Assembly: GCA_014843695.1 (NCBI GenBank)
Contig: CM026398.1
Span: 48,697,579-48,761,578 of the forward strand
Length of the DNA: 64,000 bases
Source: Archivesica marissinica
Lineage: Eukaryota > Mollusca > Bivalvia > Venerida > Vesicomyidae
Reading direction: 5' to 3'
The translations under genes were made by a program, and so were the position numbers. Shown here one piece after another: positions 13,001 to 28,100 of this stretch (position 1 is its first letter; each line of letters opens with the position of its first letter). Under the pieces are notes generated by a model. It was not told where the DNA came from. It ran no database searches and worked only from the letters and a program-made list of their open reading frames with translations.

Positions 13001-16000
13001 ATCGGCCCCTAAATCTAAACGAAGACAGAAATACAAGGTTTGTAACTGTTGATAAAATTTAACTTTTGAATATTTTCTATCTAATTATAGATATTGGCTA
13101 GTTGTCTGTCGAAAATTTGTTTCAATCAAATCAACTGTAAAACTTCCCCGCAAAGTTGCAGTTAATTCTGCTTTCCAAAACTACAGACAAACATGTGTTA
13201 GTGGTCACCTCTATTAAGCAGCCAACCTGTATTAAGCAGCCAGTTTCCAGATTCCCAATATATTGTTTAATTATATATTTAACCTCTATTAAGCAGCCAC
13301 CTGTGCTAAGCAGACACTTTCTGTGATTCCCTTGGCTGGCTGCTTAAGACAGGTTTGACTGTAAATGTCTTTCTTTCTGCTTTTATTTCATTAGTAACCA
13401 GTTTATAGGCTAATAAGAGAATAAACAACCCGTGAGACACATATAGAGTGGTGGAACCTATGCTCGGCGTAAATCCCACATATAATGACCAGTATTAAAT
13501 GTTAATTGCATAAAAATATTATGTTAATTGCCATATATTATTATTTTCTAAAGTCGTGAAAACAACTTTCAAAAAACTCTTGTTGACAGTTTTAACTTAA
13601 TCACGTGACCTTGCTGCTCAATACACTAGCGAAACGGTGTCGGTCGGTACCCATTTATGTGGGGAACTTAAGACTTCGGGGCACCTATGCATGGCATACT
13701 TGTTCACCATAACTTGTTGAATATCTTATTTTGATATAGTACATCATTGAATAAAAACACTTATTGATCATAATCAGAAATGGTTTAGACACTAGTTTTC
13801 GGGTTAGGTGTAGATTTTTAAGATTCGGATAGCTACCTGAATTGCTCATAAATCGTATCAGTTTCGGTGGAAAAAATTGCCCAATGATTTGTTGGCCTGC
13901 TAGACCAGTCATGTGACAGTTGCATCAGGATACCGATACATGCAACGGAATGCTATTGAACCATGCTTCAGCTCTGTCAGCGAAATTAGTCTAGATCTAT
14001 ATAAATATTTTAAATACGGCTGTAACTGGACAAATACGCTGAGCATAGGAATACGCCGAGCATATGTTCCACCACTCTATGCATGTAAGTTTGATCAAAC
14101 TTGCCCTTAAGCAACATGGCAATGACCGTTATACCAAATTTTGTTCAAATTAAACGTCAATCCGTTAAAGACCAGGTCACTTTTGTGAAAGTAAAGGAAA
14201 ACCCTCTGCATCTGAAATCAACTGGTGGATTATTTCGAATAATATTTTGTAATTATATTGTGTTTTCAGGCCCTGCATGTAAACCAGAACATGTCCGATG
14301 CAGCTAAACAAGCACAGGAGGAAGCCGAGATCAAGGTAAATATCACCAAAGTTGGACTGATATCTGACAATGTACTTATAAATAAATTTATAAACGGAGA
14401 AAGCACATCCCATGCTACCTGTATAAACAAAGTCTACTGTTAATATGTTATATACTTGATAGTGGAAGTCTATTAACTGTTTCTAGCAGCAGCATCATTA
14501 CCATCATCATCGTTATACAACCATCATCATCATAGTCCTAACTGTTTCTAGCAGCAGCATCATTACCATCATCAACATTGTACAACCATCATCATCATCA
14601 GCATAGTCCTAACTGTTTCTAGCGGCAGCATCATTACCATCATCATCGTTATACAACCATCATCATCATCATAGTCCTAACTGTTTCTAGCAGCAGCATC
14701 ATTACCATCATCATCGTTATACAACCATCATCATCATCATTACCATCATCAACATTGTACAACCATCATCATCATCATCATAGTCCTAACTGTTTCTAGC
14801 AGCAGCATCATTACCATCATCATCATTATACAACCATCATCATAGTCCTAACTGTTTCTAGCAGCAGCATCATTACCATCATCATCGTTATACAACCATC
14901 ATCATCATCATCATAGTCCTAACTGTTTCTAGCAGCAGCATCATTACCATCATCACCGTTATACAACCATCATCATCATCATCATAGTCCTAACTGTTTC
15001 TAGCAGCAGCATCATTACCATCATCATCGTTATACAACCATCATCATCATCATCATATTCCTAACTGTTTCTAGCAGCAGCATCATTACCATCATCATCA
15101 TTGTACAACCATCATCATCATCATAGTCCTAACTGTTTCTAGCAGCAGCATCATTACCATCATCAACATTGTACAACCATCATCATCATCATAGTCCTAA
15201 CTGTTTCTAGCAGCAGCATCATTACCATCATCATCGTTATACAACCATCATCATCATCATCATCATAGTCCTAACTGTTTCTAGCAGCAGCATCATTACC
15301 ATCATCATCGTTATACAACCATCATCATCATCATCATAGTCCTAACTGTTTCTAGCAGCAGCATCATTACCATCATCAACATTGTACAACCATCATCATC
15401 ATCAGCATAGTCCTAACTGTTTCTAGCGGCAGCATCATTACCATCATCATCGTTATACAACCATCATCATCATCATCATCATAGTCCTAACTGTTTCTAG
15501 CAGCAGCATCATTACCATCATCATCGTTATACAACCATCATCATAGTCCTAACTGTTTCTAGCAGCAGCATCATTACCATCATCATCGTTATACAACCAT
15601 CATCATCATCATCATAGTCCTAACTGTTTCTAGCAGCAGCATCATTACCATCATCATCATTGTACAACCATCATCATCATCATCATAGTCCTAACTGTTT
15701 CTAGCAGCAGCATCATTACCATCATCATCGTTATACAACCATCATCATCATCATCATAGTCCTAACTGTTTCTAGCAGCAGCATCATTACCATCATCATC
15801 GTTATACAACCATCATCATCATCATCATAGTCCTAACTGTTTCTAGCAGCAGCATCATTACCATCATCATCGTTATACAACCATCATCATCATCATCATA
15901 TCCTAACTGTTTCTAGCAGCAGCATCATTACCATCATCAACATTGTACAACCATCATCATCATCATAGTCCTAACTGTTTCTAGCAGCAGCATCATTACC

Positions 16001-19000
16001 ATCATCAACATTGTACAACCATCATCATCATCATAGTCCTAACTGTTTCTAGCAGCAGCATCATTACCATCATCATCGTTATACAACCATCATCATCATC
16101 ATCATCATAGTCCTAACTGTTTCTAGCAGCAGCATCATTACCATCATCATCGTTATACAACCATCATCATCATCATCATAGTCCTAACTGTTTCTAGCAG
16201 CAGCATCATTACCATCATCATCGTTATACAACCATCATCATCATCATCATAGTCCTAACTGTTTCTAGCAGCAGCATCATTACCATCATCATCGTTATAC
16301 AACCATCATCATCATCATCATAGTCCTAACTGTTTCTAGCAGCAGCATCATTACCATCATCATCGTTATACAACCATCATCATCATCATCATAGTCCTAA
16401 CTGTTTCTAGCAGCAGCATCATTACCATCATCATCGTTATACAACCATCATCATCATCATCATAGTCCTAACTGTTTCTAGCAGCAGCATCATTACCATC
16501 ATCATCGTTATACAACCATCATCATCATCATCATAGTCCTAACTGTTTCTAGCAGCAGCATCATTACCATCATCAACATTGTACAACCATCATCATCATC
16601 ATAGTCCTAACTGTTTCTAGCAGCAGCATCATTACCATCATCAACATTGTACAACCATCATCATCATCATAGTCCTAACTGTTTCTAGCAGCAGCATCAT
16701 TACCATCATCATCGTTATACAACCATCATCATCATCATCATCATAGTCCTAACTGTTTCTAGCAGCAGCATCATTACCATCATCAACATTGTACAACCAT
16801 CATCATCATCATAGTCCTAACTGTTTCTAGCAGCAGCATCATTACCATCATCAACATTGTACAACCATCATCATCATCATAGTCCTAACTGTTTCTAGCA
16901 GCAGCATCATTACCATCATCATCGTTATACAACCATCATCATCATTAGTCCTAACTGTTTCTAGCAGCAGCATCATTACCATCATCATCATTGTACAACC
17001 ATCATCATCATCTAGTCCTAACTGTTTCTAGCAGCAGCATCATTACCATCATCATCGTTATACAACCATCATCATCATCATAGTCCTAACTGTTTCTAGC
17101 AGCAGCATCATTACCATCATCATCGTTACATCATCATCATCATCATAGTCCTAACTGTTTCTAGCAGCAGCATCATTACCATCATCATCTTATACAACCA
17201 TCATCATCATCCTAACTGTTTCTAGCAGCAGCATCATTACCATCATCATCTACAACCATCATCATCATCATCATAGTCTAACTGTTTCTAGCAGCGCATC
17301 ATTCATCATCATCTTGTCTACATCATACCATCATCATCTAGTCCTAACTGTTTCTAGCAGCAGCATCATTACCATCATCATTTGTCAACACATCATCATC
17401 ATCATCATAGTCCTAACTGTTTCTAGCAGCAGCATCATTACCATCATCATCATTATACAACCATCATCATCATCATCATCATAGTCCTAACTGTTTCTAG
17501 CAGCAGCATCATTACCATCATCAACAACCATCATCATCATCATCATAGTCCTAACTTTTCTAGCAGCAGCATCATTACCATCATCATCTATAGTCCTAAC
17601 TGTTTCTAGCAGCAGCATCATTACCATCATCAACATTGTACAACCATCATCATCATCATAGTCCTAACTGTTTCTAGCAGCAGCATCATTACCATCATCA
17701 TCATGTACAACATCTCATCATCATCATAGTCCTAACTGTTTCTAGCAGCAGCATCATTACCATCATCATCTTTCACCATCACATCATCATAGTCCTAACT
17801 GTTTCTAGCAGCAGCATCATTACCATCATCATCATATACCCATCATCATCATCATAGTCCTAACTGTTTCTAGCAGCAGCATCATTACCATCATCATCTT
17901 TACAACCATCATCATATCATCATACTTTACAACCATCATCATCATCATAGTCCTAACTGTTTCTAGCAGCAGCATCATTACCATCATCATCATACAACCA
18001 TCATCATCATAGTCCTAACTGTTTCTAGCAGCAGCATCATTACCATCATCATCTTATACAACCATCATCATCATCATAGTCCTAACTGTTTCTAGCAGCA
18101 GCATCATTACCATCATCATCGTTATACAACCATCATCATCATCATCATAGTCCTAACTGTTTCTAGCAGCAGCATCATTACCATCATCATCGTTATACAA
18201 CCATCATCATCGTCCTAACTGTTTCTAACAGCAGCATCATTACCATCATCATCATTATACAACCATCATCATCATCTTTTGTCCTAACTGTTTCTAGCAG
18301 CAGCATCATTACCATCATCAACATTGTACAATTCATCATCATAGTCCTAACTGTTTCTAGCAGCAGCATCATTACCATCATCAACATTGTACAACCATCA
18401 TCATCATCATCATCATAGTCCTAACTGTTTCTAGCAGCAGCATCATTACCATCATCATCGTTATACAACCATCATCATCATCATCATCATAGTCCTAACT
18501 GTTTCTAGCAGCAGCATCATTACCATCATCATCATTATACAACCATCATCATCATCATAGTCCTAACTGTTTCTAGCAGCAGCATCATTACCATCGTCAA
18601 CATTGTACAACCATCATCATCATCATCATCATCATCATAGTCCTAACTGTTTCTAGCAGCAGCATCATTACCATCATCATCGTTATACAACCATCATCAT
18701 TGTTATACAACCATCATCATCATCATCATAGTCCTAACTGTTTCTAGCAGCAGCATCATTACCATCATCATCGTTATACAATCATCATAGTCCTAACTGT
18801 TTCTAGCAGCAGCATCATTACCATCATCATCATTATACAACCATCATCATCATCATCATCATAGTCCTAACTGTTTCTAGCGGCAGCATCATTACCATCA
18901 TCAACATTGTACAACCATCATCATCATCGTCCTAATTGTTTCTAGCAGCAGCATCATTACCATCATCATCGTTATACAATCATCATCATAGTCCTAACTG

Positions 19001-19079
19001 TTTCTAGCAGCAGCATCATTACCATCATCATCATTATACAATCATCATAGTCCTAATTGTTTCTAGCAGCAGAATCATT

Positions 19080-19114
<35 letters not shown>

Positions 19115-22100
19115 TGCTTGTTTATTTGCAGTTCAGTGATACGTATTATAACGGGGTAAGACACACAAATAGAGGTGTAGAATTTATTAATACAGTATAG
19201 ATGAAGTGTAAACAGCAACGTGTGTTTTACGTTTATTTATCGTCGCTACCAGTTGCCTATATGAGCGACGCCTCCTGAAGAGATTAGTCATTTTAGATTT
19301 TTTGAGGATAGTGCAATGATACAGACAGAGACCCATTCCAGAGTCTCAGCTGGTTCTTTTACGTGCACAGTGTATAGCACCGACACAAGACCTCGGTTTA
19401 AAGTCTCATCTGAAAGACTGTTAATTTTATTAGGGTCAGACAGGGAGATCGAACCCGCGATCCCTGGATTATCAGTCCAGCGTGTTAAAACGGCAACATT
19501 GCCAGTGTTAGAGCTAGATTTAGTATGTCGTTTGTTGATACATCTGTGTCATTTAGAGATTTCCTGCACTTTATAATAATAGCCAGAACATCGGCTACAC
19601 CTTCAATATAGGGAGACGTTTGTATACAAACAAGGGATCGTATATAAGGGAGATGGATAGATAATAGGGTTAAGGGAGATGGATATATACTAGGGTTAAG
19701 GGAGATGGATAGATACTAGGGTTAAGGGAGATGTATATATACTAGGGTTAAGGGAGATGGATATATACTAGGGTTAAGGGAGATGGATATATACTAGGGT
19801 TAAGGGAGATGGATATATACTAGGGTTAAGGTAGATGGATATATACTAGGGTTAAGGGAGATGGATATATACTAGGGTTAAGGGAGATGGATATATACTA
19901 GGGTAAAGGGAGATGGATATATACTAGGGTAAAGGGAGATGGATATATACTAGGGTTAAGGGAGATGGATATATACTAGGGTAAAGGGAGATGGATATAT
20001 ACTAGGGTAAAGGGAGATGGATAGATACCAGGGTTAAGAGAGATGGATATATACTAGGGTTAAGGGAGATGGATATATACTAGGGTTAAGGTTCACCTTG
20101 TTGTAGATGTATGTAAGAGATATATACCAGGGTAAAGGTTCACCTTGTTGTAGATATATGTAAGAGATAGATACCAGGGTAAAGGTTCACCTTGTTGTAG
20201 ATGTATATAAGATATAGATACCAGGGTAAAGGTTCACCTATGTGTGTTTGTTCTTAATTTATGCACCAGTTGAAGACATAGTTATTACTGTAACACTATA
20301 GTCCAATCTGTGGTAAAGGCCAACCTTGAAGCACCGATACATTAGACCTGGTGAATCATCGTATGACCTAAGTTGTTTGGTGACGTTATACCCCTAAGAC
20401 AAACAAACAAATGCCACCATTTTAAACTCTCGTCGAGAACATCATAAATGTCTTGTTTGAACAACGATACATCTGCAGTTTCCACAGGTCTTGTAGGATT
20501 GGTTTGACATTGTATTTTGCACTTTGCTCTTGCAAGTATTAAATTGTGCTAAGATGGACTGATAAACTTGATTCCATGCAAGGGCCCATTAGTCTGATTA
20601 TGTGACTGTCACATAATAACCTATACTGTAGAGTGGCCGGATTTCATGGAGCAATCGTATCCAAGTTGTTAGGGTCATCCACTTCCCTGTCAAAAAGCTA
20701 CCTAGTTGGTTTGATGAAGGTCAGCAGTTCTACCTGGGTGCTCATCTTTGCGTTATTTATGGAACGACCTATTGTCTTCCAATAATTGTGTTTTACGTTT
20801 ATTTATCGTCGCTACCGGTTGCACATATGAGCGACGCCTCCTGAAGAGATTAGTCATTTTAGATTTTTGGAGGAAAGTGCAATGATACAGACAGAGACCC
20901 ATTCCAGAGTCTCCTCTGGTTCTTTTACGTGCACGGTGTAAAGCACCGACATGAGACCTCGGTTTAACGTCCCATCTGAAAGACTGTTAATTTTATTAGG
21001 GTCAGACGGGGGATCGAACCTGCGATCCCTGGATTACCAGTGCAGCGTGTTACCACTGGACTACATATCCGTCTGTGTCTTCCAATAAAACTGAAACATT
21101 GCTATATGACATAAATATACTAGCTCACTGTGTGTAGTGTGGAAACATTCCTGTATAGCGAGTTTACAGTAGAAACTTTCCATTAATATTGCTATTGTTA
21201 CAGTTATTTCTTATTGTATCAGTCTCTAGAGAAAGTGGGTCAACATTTACCAGACATGTATCGAGGCTGGCACCGGAAGAGAAGACTGAGAAAGATCTGT
21301 AATGACGAGATGCCGTGGAAGTGTCAGGTATGCTAGAATAAACTGTTATAGTAATGTAACGTGGGATAAACAAGGAAGATATGTAACGGTGAGATGCTGT
21401 GGAAGTGTCAGGTAACCTCGAATAAACTGTTATAGTAATGTAACGCGGTTAAACAAGGAAGATATGTAATGGTGAGATGCCATGGAAGTGTCAGGTAACC
21501 TCGACTAAACTGTTATAGTAATGTAACGCGGTTAAACAAGGAAGATATGTAATGGTGAGATGCCGTGGAAGTGTCAGGTAACCTCGAATAAACTGTTATA
21601 GTAATGTAACGCGGTTAAACAAGGAAGATATGTAATGGTGAGATGCCGTGGAAGTGTCAGGTAACCTCGAATAAACTGTTATAGTAATGTAACACGGGAT
21701 AAACAAGGAAGATATGTAACAGTGAGATGCCGTGGAAGTGTCAGGTAACCTCGAATAAACTGTTATAGTAATGTAACGCGGGTTAAACAAGGAAGATATG
21801 TAACGGTGAGATGCCGTGGAAGTGTCAGGTAACCTAGAATAAACTGTTATAGTAATGTAACGCGGTTAAACAAGGAAGATATGTAACGGTGAGATGCCGT
21901 GGAAGTGTCCGGTAACCTCGAATAAACTGTTATAGTAATGTAACGTGGTTAAACAAGGAAGATATGTAACGGTGAGATGCCGTGGAAGTGTCAGGTAACC
22001 TCGAATAAACTGTTATAGTAATGTAACGTGGTTAAACAAGGAAGATATGTAATGGTGAGATGCTGTGGAAGTGTCAGGTAACCTCGAATAAACTGTTATA

Positions 22101-25100
22101 GTAATATAACGCGGTTAAACAAGGAAGATATGTAACGGTGAGATGCCGTGGAAGTGTCCGGTATGCTAGAATAAACTGTTATAGTAATGTATGTTAAACT
22201 AGTCAAATCAGCAAGTTTGACATAATATCCACTGATCTGGTTGGACCTGATGTTTGCAATCAATAAATTTTCATTTGAATTGAAAAAATGTGCCCGAGGT
22301 TATAACACTTCTCAGATCTCAAACTCAAGCTCAAATGATTTGATTGGTTGATTCTGAGTTTTACTGCCAGCTGAACCAATCAGAAGCTTGAGACTGAATT
22401 TGAGATAGGAGAAAAGTTTTATAACCTCTAGGCCAGTGATCTCTTTCACCAGTTCCATTCACTCATTTGCAAACATGACACATTGATTATGCTATATTTG
22501 CAAACATGAAACATTGATTATGCTATATTTGCAAACATGACACATTGATTATGCTATATTTGCAAACATGACACATTGATTATGCTATATTTGCAAACAT
22601 GAAACATTGATTATGCTATATTTGCAAACATGAAACATTGATTATGCTATATTTGTTTTAGCTAAACATTCTGCAAGGACTGGCACAGTTCAATGCCTTC
22701 CTTCACAAGCTCGAAAAGAGAGAGAAAGTTCTCGGAAACCAGGACAATATCATGTATAAGTAAGTGTGTAGAATACATAGAGGAGAGTTGTTTGTTTGAG
22801 TGTATGATCGAATTATATTTAACCAGAGCAACATAGAAAGCAATAAAATCCTGAGTGGCACTACAGGTGATAGTAATACCTTTCTATGTTCATGAGTGAA
22901 ATATAATTTGATCATTCACTAATTAAGCAAGATGGTCACAGGTTTGAGCTCCCCCCTCAGGCCATGTCTCATTTATATGAAAAAGTTGGCAGTTTCTTAT
23001 GGAGTTTTGTGCACCAAGTACTGGTTAACCACTGGAGTCTGCCCAGGAAAGGTGTTGTTGGGTAAACTTCCCGTCGGCGATATTGCACAACATCGTCCTG
23101 ATGCAGGCGTAAAACCCAAACATAACTAATTAAACAAACTTAAATTTTTGGCTGGAAAAGTGTTTTTATGATATAAAACGATGCACACTTATAGAATGTC
23201 ACATATAGACGACGTTATAACTGATGTCACTGATGGTTTGCTTCCGTAATCGTTCATGTTGACAACATTTCAAACTGCAGTGGCCGGGGACCATAACCGT
23301 GCAGCAGTGAGAAGTAAAAGATGTTATACCAATGCTTTCAGGCAGTTGCTAATCGAACGTTATCCATTTACCAATATATAAAACCTGATGCAACAAATCC
23401 TCGTTACTGTGAACAATTTATACAATTAATTAACTCTTTGCCTGCTGCGTAAATAAAATCAGTTTTGCAAACAACATAGATCCAGATCAGCCGCGTCGTT
23501 ATGACGCATCTGATCAGGAACTATGTTGTTCGCTATTCAGCCAAGAGTTTTATCTCCACTGTCCGTATAGCAATCAGCATAGAGCCTGATCAGATGACAA
23601 ATTACATTAATCTAAGAGGGCACATGCAAAGTAAACTGGATTGCAGAAAATACATGTACTTCTTTTCGCAAAGAACTGTTCAATCTTGGAACATGCTTCC
23701 AGAAGACGTAATATTATCGCCTAGCATCAACAGCTTTTATGGAGATAATCACAATAAGCTTTAAGCTTCCGATTAAATCCATTTTCGTTTGTATAGCTAT
23801 ACAATAGATATGTACTGTACAAAATGAACGAATAAATATGTTTAAACCAACAGCTTTAAAAACTGATTTGACAAATTCCTAAAGAGAACACACGGGGTGG
23901 TTAAGGATACCAAACCGCTCTGAACCCGTGGAACCAGTGAGCCACACAGCTATGAGGTACAGGTAAATACTAGCTATGGGGTACAGGTAAATACTAAATA
24001 ATATTGACTAGTAAGCAAAAATTGTGTCTGTGGTATGACCATGCCTGGAGTTTATAAAACTTTTCTCCAATCTCATAACTCAGTCTCAGTCGTCTGATTG
24101 GTTCACCTGACAGTAACACTCAGAATCAACCAATCAGAAGCTTGAGACAGAGTTTGAGATTGGATAAAAGTGTTATAACCTCCAGGCCAGTGTTTCTGTT
24201 AGTAGGGAATGTGTTAAATGATATTTTACTTTCAGGACTAACTTCCTGGACCAGGAGTGGTTTGTGTTTGAGACAGCTGGAACCTTGATTGTAGGCTGGG
24301 AGGGTGGACCACAGCACCACACCGCAGAGCCAGTTGAGCGTCGGAAGGCCAAAGATGGCACTAAGATCTCAGCCATTGTGAGGGATCGATATGATTCAGA
24401 TCTGAGCTCAGACGAGGATCTTCCTACTATACCGTCCAAGGGGAAAATGAAGACGACGGATGCGCTGGACCTGGCTGGGTTCGAGAGACCGAAAACTACA
24501 GCTACCGGGATAGAGATTGCTGCTGCTCTCGCTACGGGTCAGTATTCAGTTACGTCACGAATAATGTAAAGTTTGTATGTTTTGTCATCTTGAAAATATA
24601 TTTACGACCAGTAATCTTAACTCTGCATGCTGAGTAAATAAAATTACTTTTGCAAACAATATACGGCAGGAATAATGTAACGTAATGCAAACAACATAGA
24701 TCCAGATCAGCCGTGGTTTGCCAAGTATTTTATCTCCACTATCCAAATTGCAAACAGCAAATAGCCTGATCAGATGGCACATATTTATGTGATTATGTCC
24801 TATATGAAATTCTGGACTGAATTGCCATATGTATTCTACAGGTGCCCCACCCCCGCCAACTTTCACAGAGCCTCCAGTGGTAGAGGACACACCGAGAACA
24901 TACCGTTCAGACGTGAGCACATCAAGGCTGCATGTGCAGAAAACCCAGGAACTGCAGCCAGATAGAGCCCTGCTCACAGCCGAGGAAACGCTCAACTACA
25001 TCAACAAGTCCTTCAACTTCTTCAGAAAAGCTATTGTAAGTTTATACCTGATCATGCTATTGTAAGTTTATACCTGATCATGTTATTGTAAGTTCATATC

Positions 25101-28100
25101 TGATCATGTTATTGTAAGTTTATATCTGATCATGTTATTGTAAGTTTATATCTGATCATGTTATTGTAAGTTCATATCTGATCATGTTATTGTAAGTTCA
25201 TACCTGATCATGTTATTGTACATTCAAACCTGATCATGTTATTGTACATTCAAACCTGATCATGTTATTGTACATTCAAACCTGATCATGTTATTGTACA
25301 TTCAAACCTGATCATGTTATTGCAAGATCAAACCTGATCATGTTATTGCAAGTTCAAACCTGATCATGTTATTGCAAGTTTGTAGAAGATCATGTTATTG
25401 TAAGTTCAAACCTGATCATGTTATTGCAAGTTTGTAGAAGATCATGTTATTAGTCCTTTATAAGACGTCCTCTTTCTTCTTGTGTTGAAGTGACTTTAAT
25501 AAAAAAAAACATCAACATTGATGCTTTAAAAGCTTACATTCTGTTATTCTATAAGTGGTTCCCTGCCACACTGTCCTCTCACCCCCATCCCAGAACCACC
25601 AAACAAGTCCCACTGAATGTTGGCCAAAAATAATTTGAATTTCAGAAAATAAAAGTGCATCAAGCAAGTCTCCTGATTAGTTCTTTAAAACGATAAAACA
25701 TGCTAGAACTAATTCTAGGACCAATTCTAGGACTAATTCTTGGATTAATTCTTTGACTAACACGAGTCCTCAGTTTAAAGTTCCATCTGAAAAACTGTTC
25801 ATTTTATTAGTGTCAGATGTGGGATCGAACCTGCGATCCCTGGATTCCCAGTCCATCGTTTTAACCACTGGATTACGTATCCGTGTGTAATCATCATAAT
25901 CTCAGGTGTGTCTATAACCATATGTTGTATTTCCTCGTTGATTTCAGGTATTGTCTCATCGAGGTCAGTACTGGACACTGTTGCAGAATGCTGCAAGAGC
26001 CTTGTGGAACAGCGCCCACACAGCCCTGCTGCGTGCCTACACCCCGACCATGAGCGAGGCGGACAATGGTCTGCTGACCATCGACGAGATACGATCCAAG
26101 GCCTGGAAGCCGTTGCACGTGGCTGCCGACTGCCTCCTTGATATGATGTTTCAGTTACAGCTCGATATGCATGCTCAAACTGCTAAGGTTAGTTTAAACA
26201 TATTTTATTTTATCAATATTTACATGATGTTGTAACATTAAAATACAAGAACAGATGGATTAAATCGGAAGCTAATAGATTATTTTGATTGTCCTCATGA
26301 CAAACATAATTTTCATAAAGTTATTGTTAGTCGTTAATTTCTAAAATAAGTTTCTAAACAAGGAACGTGTTACCTGTTTATATATCTTGTGTTTCATTTC
26401 GACAAGATTTATCTTAACCAGGTGACAATTCTACACATCTGATCACCTGATACATTGCTGACAACACATATACAATGTACTAATATGCATTACATTGCGC
26501 ATTATGAGCACATTACAGTTACCAATACATAATAAATGGTTATTAAATGGTTATGTGCATATCTCTCTATATATACACAAACACACTTTGCATATACATT
26601 TGTATATTATGTAAATGTGCTACTCTCCCTTTATAGTGGAGGAATAAAAGAATCTATATATCAAAAAAAAAAAAAATCTAAAATAGTTAACTTATACAAA
26701 TTTGTTTTACCTTAATTGCGAAACAAGTTTTTACAACATTAGTTTAGTCGCTCTCGAGATGTAATTCCTGATTAGATACATCACCATGAGGGAGAGAATA
26801 GGCTGTGTGAAATTTTAGTGCCTTGCCAAAGGGAACATTAGTAACGGCTACAGCTGGGTGCGAGCTCCGGACCTCTCTCACCTGAAGTGAACGCACTACC
26901 ACTGCGCTATCACGACTTCCATAATTTCTATAAAGACTGTTATCATGTAATTGTATTTGTTCAAAACCAGCATTGCACAAGTAAAGAAAATCAAATCATT
27001 TTTAACATTTTTAATTTACTTGAAATTATATAATCTTATCAATAACAGGCATATGATCTACATACTGCTATGCATGACTACAATTTTTATCAAGTACCTG
27101 TTTAATATTTTGATATAAATATACATGACAAATGGAGAACAATTCATATGACATCAGAATGTTGTAGATGACAATAATATTGGTCTTTTGAAGCTAACAA
27201 TTCTTTGTCATGACCGCGCCTCTTGAGGTTGCTTCAAGGGGCCATGTGAGGTGACGTGACCATTATATATATATATTACATACTCATCTATAAGATGATC
27301 TCGACTATAAGACGACTCCCAACTAGGTCTTAAATCAGTGTGTTTTGCATAGACCTGCATATAAGACCGGTTGAAACCACTTGGAAGTAATTAATTAAAC
27401 ACAAATTGAGACAAATATATGCACTGATGCACAGCAATAAATTTGATTTGCGAAAATGCTATTGACAGTTTACATACAGAGCTATGAAAGTCTATGCATT
27501 TGTTAGACCCTTTGAGTTATTTCAATATAAGGTCACCAATTATTGACAAACTGACTTTTAAAAAAAACAATCTCGATTTTTTTTATCACTCTTATAGTCG
27601 AGTTAATATGGTATATATTGTCAACTGTTGCAGGCAAAGTTAAAGGGTAAGAAGCTTGGAGAGCATTTTGAGTCTTGGACTGGTAGCATACTAAATGAAG
27701 CAGGTGGAGCAAGTCTGAAGTTTGAGGATCCAGCAGATAACCAGTCTGTTCTAGATGTCCGGTTCATCAGGAGACTGGTTCTGCGAGTGCTCGAGATTCT
27801 CTACTACGAGGAGAAGTGGGAAAAACTTGTTGATTTGGCACTGAGATTTAATGCTCTGACAAAGTAAGTTTGTAATAATGTACAGTCTACGTCAGCTATG
27901 TCATTTTCCGTTGGACCGAGCAAAATACATCGATATAACCGAAGTTTGACTTAACGAAATTCGATATAAACGGAGTCAGTTATATGTAAAATGGTAGTGT
28001 CTGAAAATCGAACTTTGATCCGACTTCGAGATAACCGGAGAATTCGACATAACCGACTTTGACATAACGGATGTAGACTGTATATGATTTGATGTTTAAG

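Noticed and set aside
14468..19112. CRISPR-like regular repeats
   Set aside because: Eukaryotic intron with no unique spacers; units are contiguous with variable (cat)n lengths. The same applies to all other arrays here.
19640..20100. Telomere-like repeats (agggttaaggg)
   Set aside because: The hexamer occurs once per 27-bp unit and is not a run of telomere repeats.
23501..23600. Start of the LINE-like frame at 23501
   Set aside because: The first ~30 codons are P2 MITE sequence read by chance; only the part after about 23600 resembles a reverse transcriptase end.
24264..24569. Exon 11 as an intronless gene of its own
   Set aside because: The frame is flanked by good acceptor and donor sites and joins exons 10 and 12 in phase.
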